In this document: positions 46,901 through 52,230 of the stretch, one piece after another
Position numbering within the stretch: position 1 is the first letter of the stretch
How the letters are laid out: each line of letters starts with the position of its first letter
Origin: Diadema setosum
Lineage: Eukaryota > Echinodermata > Echinoidea > Diadematoida > Diadematidae
DNA: 64,000 nucleotides
Reading direction: 5' to 3'
Assembly (NCBI GenBank): GCA_033980235.1
Contig: CM067072.1
Coordinates: 18,851,047 to 18,915,046, forward strand
The notes under the pieces: generated by a model
The model's input: the letters and a program-made list of their open reading frames with translations, nothing else
Told to the model about the DNA's origin: nothing
Database searches by the model: none
Made by a program: the position numbers and the translations under genes

Positions 46901-49733
46901 AATGAACTCCCTCTTTATATTCAGAATGCCCCATCTGTTGAATCATTTAAAATTCTTCTCAAAACTCACCTGTTTAATCAGGTGTAATTTTTTTTTCCTG
47001 GAGGCGCACACAGTCAGTTATTAATTAGTGTATCATCATTGTATCATATGTATATTTTTTTTTCTTCTTCTTTTGTTACTTTTAATATGCTGGTTTTGTT
47101 AATGTTATTCTGTTTTCTAGTTTTCTAGTCTTTTTGTATGAATAGCACAAGTGCGCTTAGAAACACCAGTATGAAGCACCATATAAATGCAATTATTATT
47201 ATTATTATTATTATCATTTATGAAGTTTTGGTGCAGTCATCACTAATGGAGGCAAATGCTGCAGCTTGTGAAGACACATATGGAAAAAAAATGTAATACA
47301 GAGATAATTCTACAAAATTGTATATTCCTAATAAAAAGTACACCTTCCCACGACTTACTAGGGAAATAAGGGTAATATTCCCTGTCTTCTGTAAGAGGTA
47401 AAATCAAGTGTTCTTCCATTCAGCTAGAAAAGTGAAAAGTTGAATTTTCTATATCCTTTTTCGTACATGACGTCGCAAAGTGTTGTAGTCTTCTCATCCA
47501 GTGATGGTAGCACATAAACTTTAAAAATTCAAAACTGTGGAATAGATTGCCCCACTTTCCTCAGACCTTTTCTGATGTCTTCTGCAATTTGAATATCACA
47601 GCAAAATATTATGTACAGTGTATGTTGAATTTTCTCTATGTTTTCTTTCTATATCCTTTTCTATACATGATGTCACAAAGTGTTGTAGTCTACTCATCCG
47701 GCAATGGCAGCACGTAAACTTTAAAATTCATAACTTTCAAACAGAACTTCTGCTAACATTATTACAATCCCCCAATTTATGTGATATTTGGGTATCATTC
47801 TCCTTTCAGGGAAAGAAGTTCAAAGGTTATCAAACTCAGAAAATTAACAATATCAGCATACTCACTGTCATTTCATGGTAAAGCCTTTTCTCTAGTCCTG
47901 TTCATGTCAACGTATGTGAGGTTTCCTGTATTTTCAATAGTGAACATACACATTTATTATTAAATGACTGAATTCTCAAATTACGCTCTTTATGTGCTTT
48001 TTGTTTCTCCTTTGTGTTTGTGTCAAGGCTCTTCTATGAAGAAACGCCCCATACCAGCAGATTCACCTGCTAACAAGAGGATACGTACAGAAAGCCCTGT
48101 CCAAGGAGGTTCTTCAAATAGGACATCCTCAGGGTAAGTTGTCAAAGATTCTGGGAGATCAGATACATATTGTCGCTGGGGCGACAAGACCTCGTATCTA
48201 CAAAATGTAAAATGTTCAGGAGAGCCAAAAAACATGGTGGCCAAAGCATTGTGGCGAATAGGATAGCCTTTCCTTTGACATGCCGTGGTGGCTTCATTTC
48301 TGGAGTACTGGGTAAGACAGTTGGGATTTGGACAGGATATCACTTAACCCATTATTTGACCATTAATCCAAAAAAGTCATTTTCCCCAAAATTGCAGATA
48401 CAAGGTCTTGTCACATCAGCGACGATATGTGTACAGCTTGTCTTATGAAACAAGTAGAACCGTACAGTAAAGCCAGGGTGCGGTAAGTTTACAAAGAGTG
48501 TGATCAGACATTCATATGATGATAAAATCTATGATGATAATGATAATCACGATAAAAGTAATGCTAGCAGTAACTAGAAAAGCACTCTGAGAGCGCAGAC
48601 CTCCGCCAAGCATGCAGCTCATTTCCACCACTGATCTTGTTCTTCCATAAAGATATCAGTGATTTCCACCCATACGTACTTATAGCATTGTGTGCTGAAA
48701 GTTGCCTGATTTCCCAATATAGAAGCCTTTGTTACGTCATAAACCCTCAGCTGCACGGCACGCCTCGCCCTAGCAGCACGCACTTTAGTGTGCGCATGCA
48801 AACCTTAAATACACGCAGCCTGAACTCCCAATATCATTGACCCTTCCTGCCAAAATATCAAAAATCCTTCATAAATTCCCCCAAAATTCTCGGATCACTA
48901 CCAAAAGTTGATTGTTTGTTACTTGTGTCATTCTCAACCTTTCCTGCAAGTTTCACCCCAATCCATTAACTACTTTTTGAGTTATTTTGCACAAGGACAA
49001 ACTAACTAACTACAGTGTAACTGACTAACGAACACACAAACCAACGGTAACGAAAACATAACATCCCCCCTTGGCGGAGGTAATAATAGTGTTTTGTCTA
49101 GGAGGTATCTGTAGAGATTATTTTTTGTTGTTGTTGTTCAGCAGAACTTGACCTAGTCTTGATAGTACTTGCACAAAATCATAGTGGTTTTGTTTTGAGT
49201 GTAATTTGGGTGGTGGTGTTGGGTTTTTGTGTTGTTGATTTTTTTGCTGTTTGTTTCATGATTTACTGTCTCTTGATTAGAGATTTTATCATTGTATCTA
49301 CTCAAAAACAACTGAAATTTACATGTAGGCCCCTATATTAGTGGTTCTGTTTTAGAACGTTTATACAAACATTTTTTGTCCATGTACATTTTGTATGTCT
49401 GCAAATCTGTTGATCTTTGCATTAAGGTTATGTGTAAGATATCTAACTCTGACAAATTAGTGAATTTATGAGTGGAAGTATCATGTGTCTGTCATTTCTT
49501 GTATCATACTTTGTGGCAGACATGTGCCTCTTACTGAGGAGGAGGTCAAGCGATATCTTATGAGGAGACCAATGACCACCAAGGATCTTCTTGTGAAGCT
49601 CAATCCTCGGAGGACAGGCTTACCCAAGGAGACCATTGAGACAAGGCTGGCAGAAATTCTTGACAAACTCAACCCAGAGAAGAGGAAAAAGGACAGCAAG
49701 ATCTATTGGTTTATCAGAGAACATCGTATGTAG
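15694..49733 (+). CDS. GTF2F1: GTF2F1 (TFIIF alpha subunit, RAP74), C-terminal two thirds, seven exons; gene 5' end outside window
   Basis: This is the large subunit of general transcription factor IIF. With RAP30 it binds RNA polymerase II in the nucleus and acts in initiation and elongation. Seven exons (15694-15760, 19827-20010, 25291-25469, 35366-35451, 41069-41198, 48028-48133, 49520-49733) join with consistent phases into 966 nt, or 321 residues plus stop. Seen: an acidic '[12 protein letters not shown]' segment, a Lys/Gly basic stretch, '[14 protein letters not shown]' (human RAP74 has a very similar acidic motif), a long Glu/Asp-rich region, a Ser/Pro/Lys linker, and a C-terminal winged helix. 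In human RAP74 that last domain contacts the FCP1 phosphatase and TFIIB (family knowledge). The N-terminal RAP30-dimerisation domain is absent because its exons lie upstream. Introns are 1.4-9.9 kb and full of mobile elements. No frameshift or internal stop was seen. Confidence 0.93.
15764..16968. other. GTF2F1 intron sequence without recognised features
   Basis: AT-rich intronic DNA between exon a and the pogo-like element. The open frames at 15859-16161 and 16319-16540 have no domain signature. Confidence 0.4.
16971..19120. mobile_element. pogo/Tigger-like Tc1/mariner element, non-autonomous, 2.15 kb
   Basis: The ends CAGTGAAACCCTGTTATAAC and the inverse of CAGTGAAACCCCGTTATAAC are flanked by TA (16969-16970 and 19121-19122). 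'CAGTGAA(A)CC...TATAACG' ends are typical of Tigger/pogo elements. The subterminal region carries a near-perfect ~98-bp direct duplication of the motif ggttataacgagttcgg (about 16990-17190). No transposase ORF remains. The interior has decayed ~180-bp direct repeats at about 17690-18500. Confidence 0.8.
17690..18500. repeat. ~180-bp direct repeats inside the pogo-like element
   Basis: Three to four copies share the segments gccgaaataattaatgaaat, atcgcgatctcgtcgggtga and gttgaataacgcatgttaac, with differing spacing and deletions. Older and more diverged than the other tandem repeats in this window. Confidence 0.65.
19123..19826. other. GTF2F1 intron, nothing recognised
   Basis: Intronic AT-rich sequence ending in the polypyrimidine tract and AG of exon b. 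Confidence 0.4.
19827..20010 (+). CDS. GTF2F1: GTF2F1 exon b (basic stretch plus acidic DGDF-type motif)
   Basis: The acceptor is atcacag| and the donor is CCAG|gtatgt. The exon is 184 nt, entering in phase 1 and leaving in phase 2. It encodes a Lys/Gly-rich region followed by [20 protein letters not shown] and [10 protein letters not shown], the most diagnostic RAP74 match outside the C terminus. Inside it, 19844-19870 and 19871-19897 are a perfect 27-nt tandem duplication giving two copies of the nonapeptide KGKGHGTKQ. Confidence 0.92.
20011..20607. other. GTF2F1 intron, nothing recognised
   Basis: Non-coding sequence from the exon b donor to the first Helentron-like element of this intron. 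No motif seen. Confidence 0.4.
20608..21727 (+). mobile_element. Helentron-like element H2 with ~160-bp core repeats ('pearl'-like)
   Basis: The 5' end TGTCCCCGCCG is inverted at 21688-21699 (CCGGCGGGGACA). It is followed by the 7-bp-stem hairpin ATTACGC-ACC-GCGTAAT and the terminus TCTACT. After the 5' end come GTCC/GTGC tetranucleotide repeats. The core from about 20740 to 21685 has six direct ~160-bp repeats, each with tgctactccttcgccatttc, gatggcactaggtgagggct and ttgacctttgac. This core-plus-microsatellite layout resembles the 'pearl' elements of marine invertebrates (family knowledge). Confidence 0.7.
20740..21685 (+). repeat. Six ~160-bp tandem repeats in H2
   Basis: Each unit repeats actccttcgcca, aacccgatt(t), ccgtttgct(t), tgatggcactaggt and several copies of tgacctttgac. 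Unit-to-unit divergence is modest. Confidence 0.8.
21728..22340. other. GTF2F1 intron, nothing recognised
   Basis: It contains the short direct repeats ggtgaacaagtatggtgaac near 21910. No gene or element is supported. Confidence 0.35.
22343..22455. mobile_element. Small MITE (GGGGCC...CATAAAACTTGTCA type)
   Basis: The ends AGGGGCCTGTTTCATAAAAC and ...gtccagggcccct are imperfectly inverted, with attggctgagagcaaattt-related sequence inside. A similar element is at 36075-36214. Confidence 0.45.
22514..22732. mobile_element. 219-bp MITE with TA target duplication
   Basis: The ends CTGTATACGCCATATATTTC and the inverse of CTGTATCGCCAAATATTTCG are flanked by TA (22512-22513, 22733-22734). The interior is rich in TTCGCGAA-type motifs. 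Confidence 0.7.
23300..23655 (-). mobile_element. tRNA-derived SINE, minus strand
   Basis: Read on the minus strand from 23655: a box-A-like TGGCTCAGTCGGTAGCGC and box-B GGTTCGAACCC with normal spacing, then a body, ending in a (CAA)n tail at 23300-23317. The promoter boxes, the body and the simple tail identify a SINE rather than a functional tRNA gene. It lies inside the core of H3. Confidence 0.8.
24293..24649. mobile_element. 357-bp palindromic MITE with TTAA target duplication
   Basis: Arms of about 165 bp start AGGGGAAGGCTAGTAACTGA and are inverted at the other end, with TTAA on both sides (24289-24292, 24650-24653). TTAA targets suggest a piggyBac- or Kolobok-type enzyme. The flanking core repeat is uninterrupted at 23850-23870, which gives the empty site. 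Mirror-image ORFs on the two strands are caused by the palindrome. Confidence 0.85.
24944..25290. other. GTF2F1 intron before exon c
   Basis: Non-coding; ends in the exon c acceptor. No element recognised. Confidence 0.4.
25291..25469 (+). CDS. GTF2F1: GTF2F1 exon c (acidic Glu/Asp-rich region)
   Basis: The acceptor is gtccacag| and the donor is GATG|gtaaat. The exon is 179 nt and completes the serine codon left by exon b. It encodes [20 protein letters not shown] and then a Glu/Asp/Lys-rich tail, as in the disordered charged middle of RAP74. It ends in phase 1. Confidence 0.9.
25596..26020 (+). mobile_element. Two tRNA-Ala-like SINE heads
   Basis: Two copies about 326 bp apart contain TAGAGCACCGGGCTAGCAAT. 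The second (25914-25985) has a box A GTAGCTTAGTGGGTAGAGC, an anticodon-stem-like ccggg-ctAGCaa-tccgg (AGC, alanine) and box B GGTTCGAATCC. The acceptor stem does not pair, so this is a SINE and not a functional tRNA gene. The first copy has a damaged box B. Confidence 0.65.
26388..27281. mobile_element. 0.9-kb TIR element (alternative reading of the left terminus)
   Basis: AAGGCCCTGTCACACCTTTC at the left and GGAAAGGTGCGACAGGCC at 27264-27281 could bound a short non-autonomous copy. The interior is GC-richer than the surroundings. Related segments lie at 37525-39040. Confidence 0.5.
27962..28285 (-). pseudogene. Zinc-finger-like ORF divergent from the helicase remnant
   Basis: A 107-codon minus-strand frame reads in part [20 protein letters not shown] and [20 protein letters not shown], then KGHDAL. 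The C-x2-C followed later by H...H/GH spacing resembles the degenerate TTF/BED-type zinc-finger segment found in transposon-derived proteins, but one ligand position is uncertain. Its 5' end overlaps that of the helicase frame on the other strand. No other part of a transposase is visible. Confidence 0.35.
28230..30120 (+). pseudogene. RecQ-like DNA helicase gene, two exons, frameshifted
   Basis: Exon 1 (28230-28750) starts ATG and reads [18 protein letters not shown]. It then shifts frame at about 28363 (a cgtg-cgtg duplication) into the Walker A region [12 protein letters not shown], motif Ia [12 protein letters not shown] and motif Ib FASPESLL. After another shift at about 28690 comes motif [13 protein letters not shown] across GT-AG intron 28751-29395. 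Exon 2 continues [20 protein letters not shown], shifts near 29495, then carries motif V VAYGLGVD and motif [13 protein letters not shown] fourth shift occurs near 29995. The motif order is that of RecQ 3'-5' helicases. It is inactive here and lies antisense to nothing known. Confidence 0.75.
29103..29190. repeat. Perfect-arm hairpin in the helicase pseudogene intron
   Basis: GTCTGTGAGCCACAGCCTGT at the left is inverted as ACAGGCTGTGGCCAACAGAC at the right, with about 40 bp per arm overall (gagcgaccgag against ctcggtcgc inside). Probably a minimal MITE. Confidence 0.65.
31531..31610. repeat. (TG)n microsatellite, interrupted
   Basis: Runs of gtgtgtgt with ATG and CA interruptions. The minus-strand THTHTH frames across it are artefacts. 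Confidence 0.85.
31818..31935. repeat. (TA)n microsatellite
   Basis: Nearly continuous TA dinucleotides for more than 100 bases. The YIYIYI frames on both strands are artefacts. Confidence 0.9.
32218..32386. mobile_element. 169-bp MITE
   Basis: GGCGTTTTCACATCAGCCCG is inverted at the right as CGGGCTGATGTGAAAATACC (one or two mismatches). The flanks are ATTA and TAATAA, so a 3-bp target is possible but ambiguous. Confidence 0.65.
32387..33340. other. Intergenic-type sequence including the right end of the 26.4-33.1 kb element
   Basis: A hairpin gggaggtgg-gtctctta-ccacctccc lies at 32726-32752. The right TIR of the helicase-bearing region ends at 33058. Nothing else is recognised. Confidence 0.4.
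33345..34127 (+). mobile_element. GAGACC-hairpin family, near-complete copy
   Basis: It begins cacccgagccgaaggctgaa, continues with two related internal blocks (gcaggtag(a/c)at..., caaatgggcaccatgcccc) and ends gtctgcaagaatgcttgg ... GAGACCTCCAGGCCTC then TTGTT. The 3' hairpin-plus-terminus layout parallels the CTAGTT elements but with different sequence. Confidence 0.55.
34128..34805. other. GTF2F1 intron, nothing recognised
   Basis: AT-rich. It includes a direct repeat of atggtcacatgtga at about 34604-34638. No gene. Confidence 0.4.
34806..35191. mobile_element. Palindromic element built of ~45-bp minisatellite units
   Basis: The left half contains about five direct units of type (g)ttattccgaaggtt(c)gt + aatccgaaaatgaaataggg. 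The right half contains three inverted units. The ends GTTCATTATTCCGAAGG and CCTTCGGAATAACGAAC form TIRs. Confidence 0.7.
35366..35451 (+). CDS. GTF2F1: GTF2F1 exon d, with NAGNAG acceptor and tandem in-frame donors
   Basis: The acceptor reads ttccagcag|, so splicing after either AG (exon start 35366 or 35369) keeps the frame and changes one residue. Two donors are also in frame: AG|gtgcga after 35442 and TCA|gtaagt after 35451, differing by the tripeptide VRS. The better consensus is gtaagt. The product is [19 protein letters not shown] followed by AMLLQ, corresponding to the 'SDSSEESDID' and 'SALFMAKKK' part of human RAP74. Confidence 0.88.
35452..35890. other. GTF2F1 intron, nothing recognised
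   Basis: AT-rich with a poly-T/C tract near 35525. No element recognised. Confidence 0.35.
35900..36925 (+). mobile_element. GAGACC-hairpin family copy, diverged
   Basis: It shows the shared blocks acttggcaggta, caaatgggcaccat(t/g)cccc and the 3' hairpin GAGACC-TCCT-GGTCTC (perfect 6-bp stem) ending near 36925. A small MITE (36075-36214) is inserted near its left end. Confidence 0.5.
36075..36214. mobile_element. 140-bp MITE
   Basis: GGGGGACATTTCAAGAAGCA is inverted at the right as TGCTTCATGAAATGCCCCC with few mismatches. Related to 22343-22455 through gattggctgagagcaaattt. Confidence 0.6.
36926..37524. other. GTF2F1 intron, nothing recognised
   Basis: AT-rich non-coding sequence; no motif. 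Confidence 0.4.
37525..39040. mobile_element. Composite of several truncated copies of the AAGGCCCTGTCACACC TIR family
   Basis: Left-type ends occur at 37525 (aaggccgtgtcacaccttt) and 37879 (aaggccttgtcatacc). Right-type ends occur near 38531, 38886 and 39039 (gg(a)aaggtgtgacagggcct). Internal blocks such as gaggaattccttcactga, accttcagaggaatt and gcggcagcac recur in direct and inverted orientation. Probably nested or rearranged non-autonomous copies of the family that bounds 26388-33058. The multiple minus-strand ORFs here are repeat shadows. Confidence 0.6.
39041..39835. other. GTF2F1 intron, nothing recognised
   Basis: Two Cys/Ser-rich open frames (39131-39364, 39422-39658) lack any domain I know and have no splice context. 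No element recognised. Confidence 0.35.
39836..40028. mobile_element. 193-bp MITE with TA target duplication
   Basis: CTGTAAAAGTGGATATTTTT is inverted at the right as gaaaatttccacttttacag, flanked by TA (39834-39835, 40029-40030). Confidence 0.75.
40092..40961 (+). mobile_element. Helentron-like element H4
   Basis: The 5' end TATACCCCCGCC is followed by ggtcggtcggtcgggcggtc repeats. The 3' end is GGCGGGGGTATA (40923-40934), the hairpin GTCGC-TGTA-GCGAC (40939-40952) and TTTCTAGTT. The core repeats share cgttgccatggtaacggca and gatgtgcaagac. Confidence 0.75.
41069..41198 (+). CDS. GTF2F1: GTF2F1 exon e (Ser/Pro/Lys linker)
   Basis: A long poly-T tract ends in tttacag|AAGAAG; the donor is GAAA|gtaaga. 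The exon is 130 nt, phase 0 to phase 1. It encodes [20 protein letters not shown] and then a Ser/Pro-rich linker, matching the basic segment after the acidic region of RAP74. An internal AGA|gtaagt at about 41113 resembles a cryptic donor, but using it would shift the downstream frame. Confidence 0.88.
41199..41588. other. GTF2F1 intron, nothing recognised
   Basis: Start of intron after exon e. The 160-codon frame beginning at 41286 runs into the Helentron-like element and shows no domain. Confidence 0.35.
41590..44170 (+). mobile_element. Helentron-like element H5 with two ~788-bp core repeats
   Basis: It starts with an 11-bp-stem hairpin GGTGATCCGAG-(loop)-CTCGGATCACC (41591-41618). Near the 3' end the inverse tcggattacct is followed by the 7-bp-stem hairpin TTTGTCA-gtct-TGACAAA, then CTAGTT (44166-44171). 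Core repeats beginning atcgagcactagctcact lie at 42681 and 43469 (period 788), each with repeated ccatcttgg and ggtcaaaggtca(c/t) blocks. Confidence 0.65.
44171..44470. other. Intronic sequence, probably MITE-derived
   Basis: AT-rich with a poly-A run at about 44441-44470. It leads into the 490-bp duplication; no gene. Confidence 0.35.
44471..45448. repeat. 490-bp tandem duplication, nearly identical copies
   Basis: Copies 44471-44960 and 44961-45448 both start gagagaaaaatatgtaaagt and differ at only about two to four positions (e.g. ggaatggtatt against ggaatggcatt, gtaaaccaaa against gtaaacaaaa). Confidence 0.9.
45449..45700. mobile_element. TTAA-type MITE fragments (same family as 57860-58417)
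   Basis: It contains agtagacttctcatccagca and, further on, gaatgcagcaatatta ... cagtgaaagtttgaggaaaa. This is the arm sequence of the full-length copy at 57860. The LINE begins immediately after gacaatc. Confidence 0.6.
45701..46987 (+). pseudogene. L2-like LINE ORF2 reverse transcriptase, C-terminal part, one frameshift
   Basis: The frame of 45646-46188 is right until about 46030, after which the correct frame is the one ending at 46987 (overlap through the YADD box). Apart from this single frameshift there is little damage. The catalytic Asp residues of motifs A and C are kept, so this is one of the younger LINE copies in the window. Endonuclease and ORF1 are missing through 5' truncation. 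Confidence 0.85.
45701..47216 (+). mobile_element. L2-like LINE, 5'-truncated, with (ATT)n tail
   Basis: The element starts inside the RT domain ([19 protein letters not shown]). It carries motif [13 protein letters not shown], motif [14 protein letters not shown] (after one frameshift near 46035), motif [10 protein letters not shown], and the L2-typical C-terminal text [34 protein letters not shown] and APTYLQNL to the stop at about 46987. The 3' UTR ends in agcaccatataaatgcaatt followed by (ATT)n, the tail typical of the L2 group. Confidence 0.85.
47217..48027. other. Remainder of the MITE split by the LINE, and intron sequence
   Basis: Directly after the LINE tail, ttatgaagttttggtgcagt continues the TTAA-MITE sequence. 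Further MITE-like blocks (gtagtcttctcatcc, acttcaaaaattcaaaact) recur at about 47480 and 47690. It ends in the acceptor of GTF2F1 exon f. Confidence 0.5.
48028..48133 (+). CDS. GTF2F1: GTF2F1 exon f (Pro/Ser linker with KKRP and NKRIR motifs)
   Basis: The acceptor is gtgtcaag| (AAG rather than CAG) and the donor is CAGG|gtaagt. The exon is 106 nt, phase 1 to phase 2. It encodes [20 protein letters not shown] and [15 protein letters not shown], corresponding to the human 'AKRLRLD' and Ser/Gly-rich linker before the winged helix. Confidence 0.87.
48166..48429. mobile_element. ~264-bp MITE close to the exon f donor
   Basis: CATATTGTCGCTG...ACAAGACCTCGTATCT is inverted at the right as agatacaaggtcttgtcaca...cagcgacgatatg. 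It lies about 30 bases after the GTF2F1 exon f donor. Confidence 0.6.
48572..49087 (-). mobile_element. Helentron-like element H6, minus strand
   Basis: On the minus strand it begins attacctccgccaagggggg and ends with a hairpin (gcgctct-c-agagtgc, one mismatch) followed by TTTTCTAGTT. The arrangement equals H8 in reverse. It sits in the last GTF2F1 intron. Confidence 0.6.
49088..49519. other. Last GTF2F1 intron, nothing recognised
   Basis: T-rich intronic DNA ending in the acceptor of the last exon. Confidence 0.4.
49520..49733 (+). CDS. GTF2F1: GTF2F1 last exon: C-terminal winged-helix domain and stop
   Basis: The acceptor is tttgtggcag| and the exon opens in phase 2 (GG|A). It encodes 70 residues and TAG at 49731-49733. 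The motif [20 protein letters not shown] is almost collinear with the human RAP74 winged helix ('[16 protein letters not shown]'), and [14 protein letters not shown] matches 'LAQILKRLNPERK'. In human RAP74 this fold binds FCP1 (family knowledge). The chain ends FIREHRM, a few residues from the human end point. No AATAAA was seen in the next 130 bases, where a mariner relic begins. Confidence 0.95.
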
Positions 49734-49862
49734 ATGGAAACAACAGCCAGTGGTTTTCCATCTTCCATAGTGCAAAGGAAACCAATGGACAAAGAACACA
49801 TTTGCATAGCTTTGGAAAAAAAAAGTATGTAAAATTTTTGGGAAAAAAAATAGATTATAATA
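49734..49862 (+). other. Probable start of the GTF2F1 3' UTR
   Basis: About 130 bases between the stop codon and the mariner relic. No AATAAA or ATTAAA was seen here. The true polyadenylation site may lie further on, inside the relic or its insertions. Confidence 0.4.
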
Positions 49863-49968
49863 TATTCCCTCAACCAAAAAAGTATGTTCCCCTGGCATTT
49901 TTGAATATATCTCAAAAAGTATTTTACTGATTTTCATGATTCAAACGGGAATGGATAGGGAATTTTAT

Positions 49969-51478
49969 TATACCCCGCCACTCGTAGTGTGAAGGGGGTA
50001 TATAGGAATCACTGTGATGTTGGTCGGGCGGTCGGTCGGTCTGTTGCAAAATCTTGCGTCGCGAACTCCTTCTACAGTTTTGAAGCAATTTAAATGAAAC
50101 TTAGGGTAAATGATGATATTGAGGTATAGATGTGCAAGACATATTTTTTGTGTTTGTCGGACAATGCGTTGCCATGGTAACCATAATTTTACCAAAACCT
50201 TGTGGATTGAATATTAACTTCCATAGTATTTAAGCAATCAATTTCAAAATTGGTATCTATGATGATCTATGGTGTAGTTATGCAAGACACTCGTTGTGTT
50301 TGTACTTGACAAAGCGTTGCCATGGTAACCGCATGTTTTCTTCAAAATCTTGTGGAGTGAACAACTTCCACAGTTTTGAAGCAATTGAAACCAAATATGA
50401 CCTTGAGGCATAGATGTGGAACACATAATTTTTGTGTTTGTTGGACAAAGCGTTGCCATGGTAACCATAATTTTACCAAAACCTTGTGGATTGAATAACT
50501 TCCACATCATTCAAGCAATTAAAGTCAAATATAGTATGTATCATGATCTAGAAGTGTAGTTTTGCAAGACACCAATGTGTTACTTTGAGAAAAATGTGTT
50601 GCCATGGTAACCACTCATTTTTGTATCAAAATAAACCATTCATATTATGAAGGTCAAATCTGGTGTGTATGATGGTCTTTAAGTGTAGTTATGCAAAATG
50701 TCCCTTGTGATTGTATCAGACAATGCATTGCCATAGTAACCACATTTTTTACCCAAACCATGTGGAACTCAGTGACCTGTTTACAGTGCGGGGCTGGGCC
50801 GAGCCGCGGCCGAGCCCAGCCTCAATTGCGGGGCTGAGCCCCGCAATGTTGTCCGTTTACATTGCCGGGCTCGGCCGCGCTTTTAATTCAAACCTTTTAA
50901 TATTTTGTCGCAGTGGTGCTCTGCTTGTAAACGAACGCAATTTGGTATACAGCTGTAGTCTGGTTTTCAGTCCCTTTGCCAACTGGATTCCGTAGCGACA
51001 AAGTCGCCGTTCGGGCAAAGGCCTTTGCCGAAGGAAAAATCCTTTGCAGGACAAAACCACCTTAAACTATACTAGTTTTCGACGTTGAGGGGGTTAATAT
51101 CCTGAATAGCGAAATAGTACGGGCAGAGGGTTTGGAAGCCAGACTAAAATTGGCCGCGCATTTGGCCCAGTTTGTGTTTACACTGAGAAAAGGCCAGGCT
51201 CGGCCACGGCCGAGACCACCTCCAGAGCGTGGCCAAATGCGTGACTAATTTTTGCCCCGCGTTTGGCCTTTTGCACGTTTACACTGAAATAAAGACGGGC
51301 TCGGCACTGTAAACGGGGTCTAAGTCGACTCTGTAATTGTACAGTAAACTAAGATTATTCTGTTTCCAATTCGACAAGTGCAGAAACTTGGTATTAACGT
51401 CATTGCCCTCATGACATCACATACTATAAAGCAACACTAGGGGCGGGGGTATTAATCACCTTCAGTGATAATTCTAGT
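49969..51478 (+). mobile_element. Helentron-like element H7 (same family as H3)
   Basis: The 5' end TATACCCCGCCACTCGTAGT is followed by ggtcggtcggtctg. The core has several cgttgccatggtaacc repeats. The 3' end is GGCGGGGGTATT, the hairpin atcac-cttca-gtgat and CTAGT (51474-51478). It is inserted in the left arm of the mariner relic; the uninterrupted right arm gives the empty site and points to a TT target. Confidence 0.75.
50776..51322. mobile_element. GC-rich TIR element inserted in H7
   Basis: GTTTACAGTGC at the left is inverted at about 51305-51315 as GCACTGTAAAC, with gggctcgg/ccgagcc just inside both. The interior holds further copies of the end (ccgtttacattgccgggctc) and CpG-rich palindromes such as ggccgagccgcggccgagcc. 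The corresponding part of H3 lacks it. Confidence 0.6.
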
Positions 51479-51699
51479 CACTCAACACATGAATGGCATA
51501 TCATTGCCACCAGATATCATTATTGGTGTGAAAAAAAAAATGCATTTTATGTCAAAATGCGTGGAAAAATGCACTTTAGTGATTTGCATTGACTTTTACA
51601 CAAATAATCAAACAATCACTCATTATTCTGAACTTTTAAGCATGGTTTATTGCGTATTTCTCTACCTCTTTCTTTTCACGAGCATACAGTGAAGTATTT

Positions 51700-51990
51700 A
51701 ATAATTGATATGTCCACCATCGGCTTCAATGACCAGCTGGCATCTCTTCCTAATACTGTTAACTTAAGTTTATACTTGGCACTGCTCAATGTTGTCCCAT
51801 GCTCTCTGCAGGATGTGCTGAAATTCTTGCAGTGAAGTGTCATTTTTCACCTTCTTGCTGAAACTTTGCTCTAAGTTTCCTTATGGCATTGGGTGAAACC
51901 CCTAGTCTCCTGTTAACCGGAACCCCAGCTTCAAGGAAAGCTGTAACTGTCCCTCTTTCAATAATTTGCAGATACAGCATGATGCAAAAT
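51700..51990 (-). pseudogene. mariner/Tc1 transposase remnant, internal deletion
   Basis: Minus strand, going down in coordinates: GVPVNRRLGVSPNAIRKLRA (helix-turn-helix start of Tc1-type transposases), then LQEFQHILQRAWDNI, then IRKRCQLVIEADGGHINY with stop, the hallmark C-terminal 'VI(E/A)A(D/N)GG(H)T(K)Y' of the family. The DDE catalytic core is missing between the two parts, so this is a deletion derivative. Confidence 0.7.
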
Positions 51991-52230
51991 GGCCATAAGC
52001 ACATTTATGTGATCCACCCAAATTGGAATTAAAAAGCACATGGCTTCGACCAACATTTTCATATTGAAAAAGCCTATTGTTTAAAAAGTATGCATAACAT
52101 CTGTTTAATAGGGAAGCACATTTTACCTGAAGAAATTCCTGAGAATTGCATAACAATTTGAAAAGGTCATTTGCTAACTTGCATAGGCAATATACACAAT
52201 ATGCTTCATATAACCTTCAGTGCAACTTTT

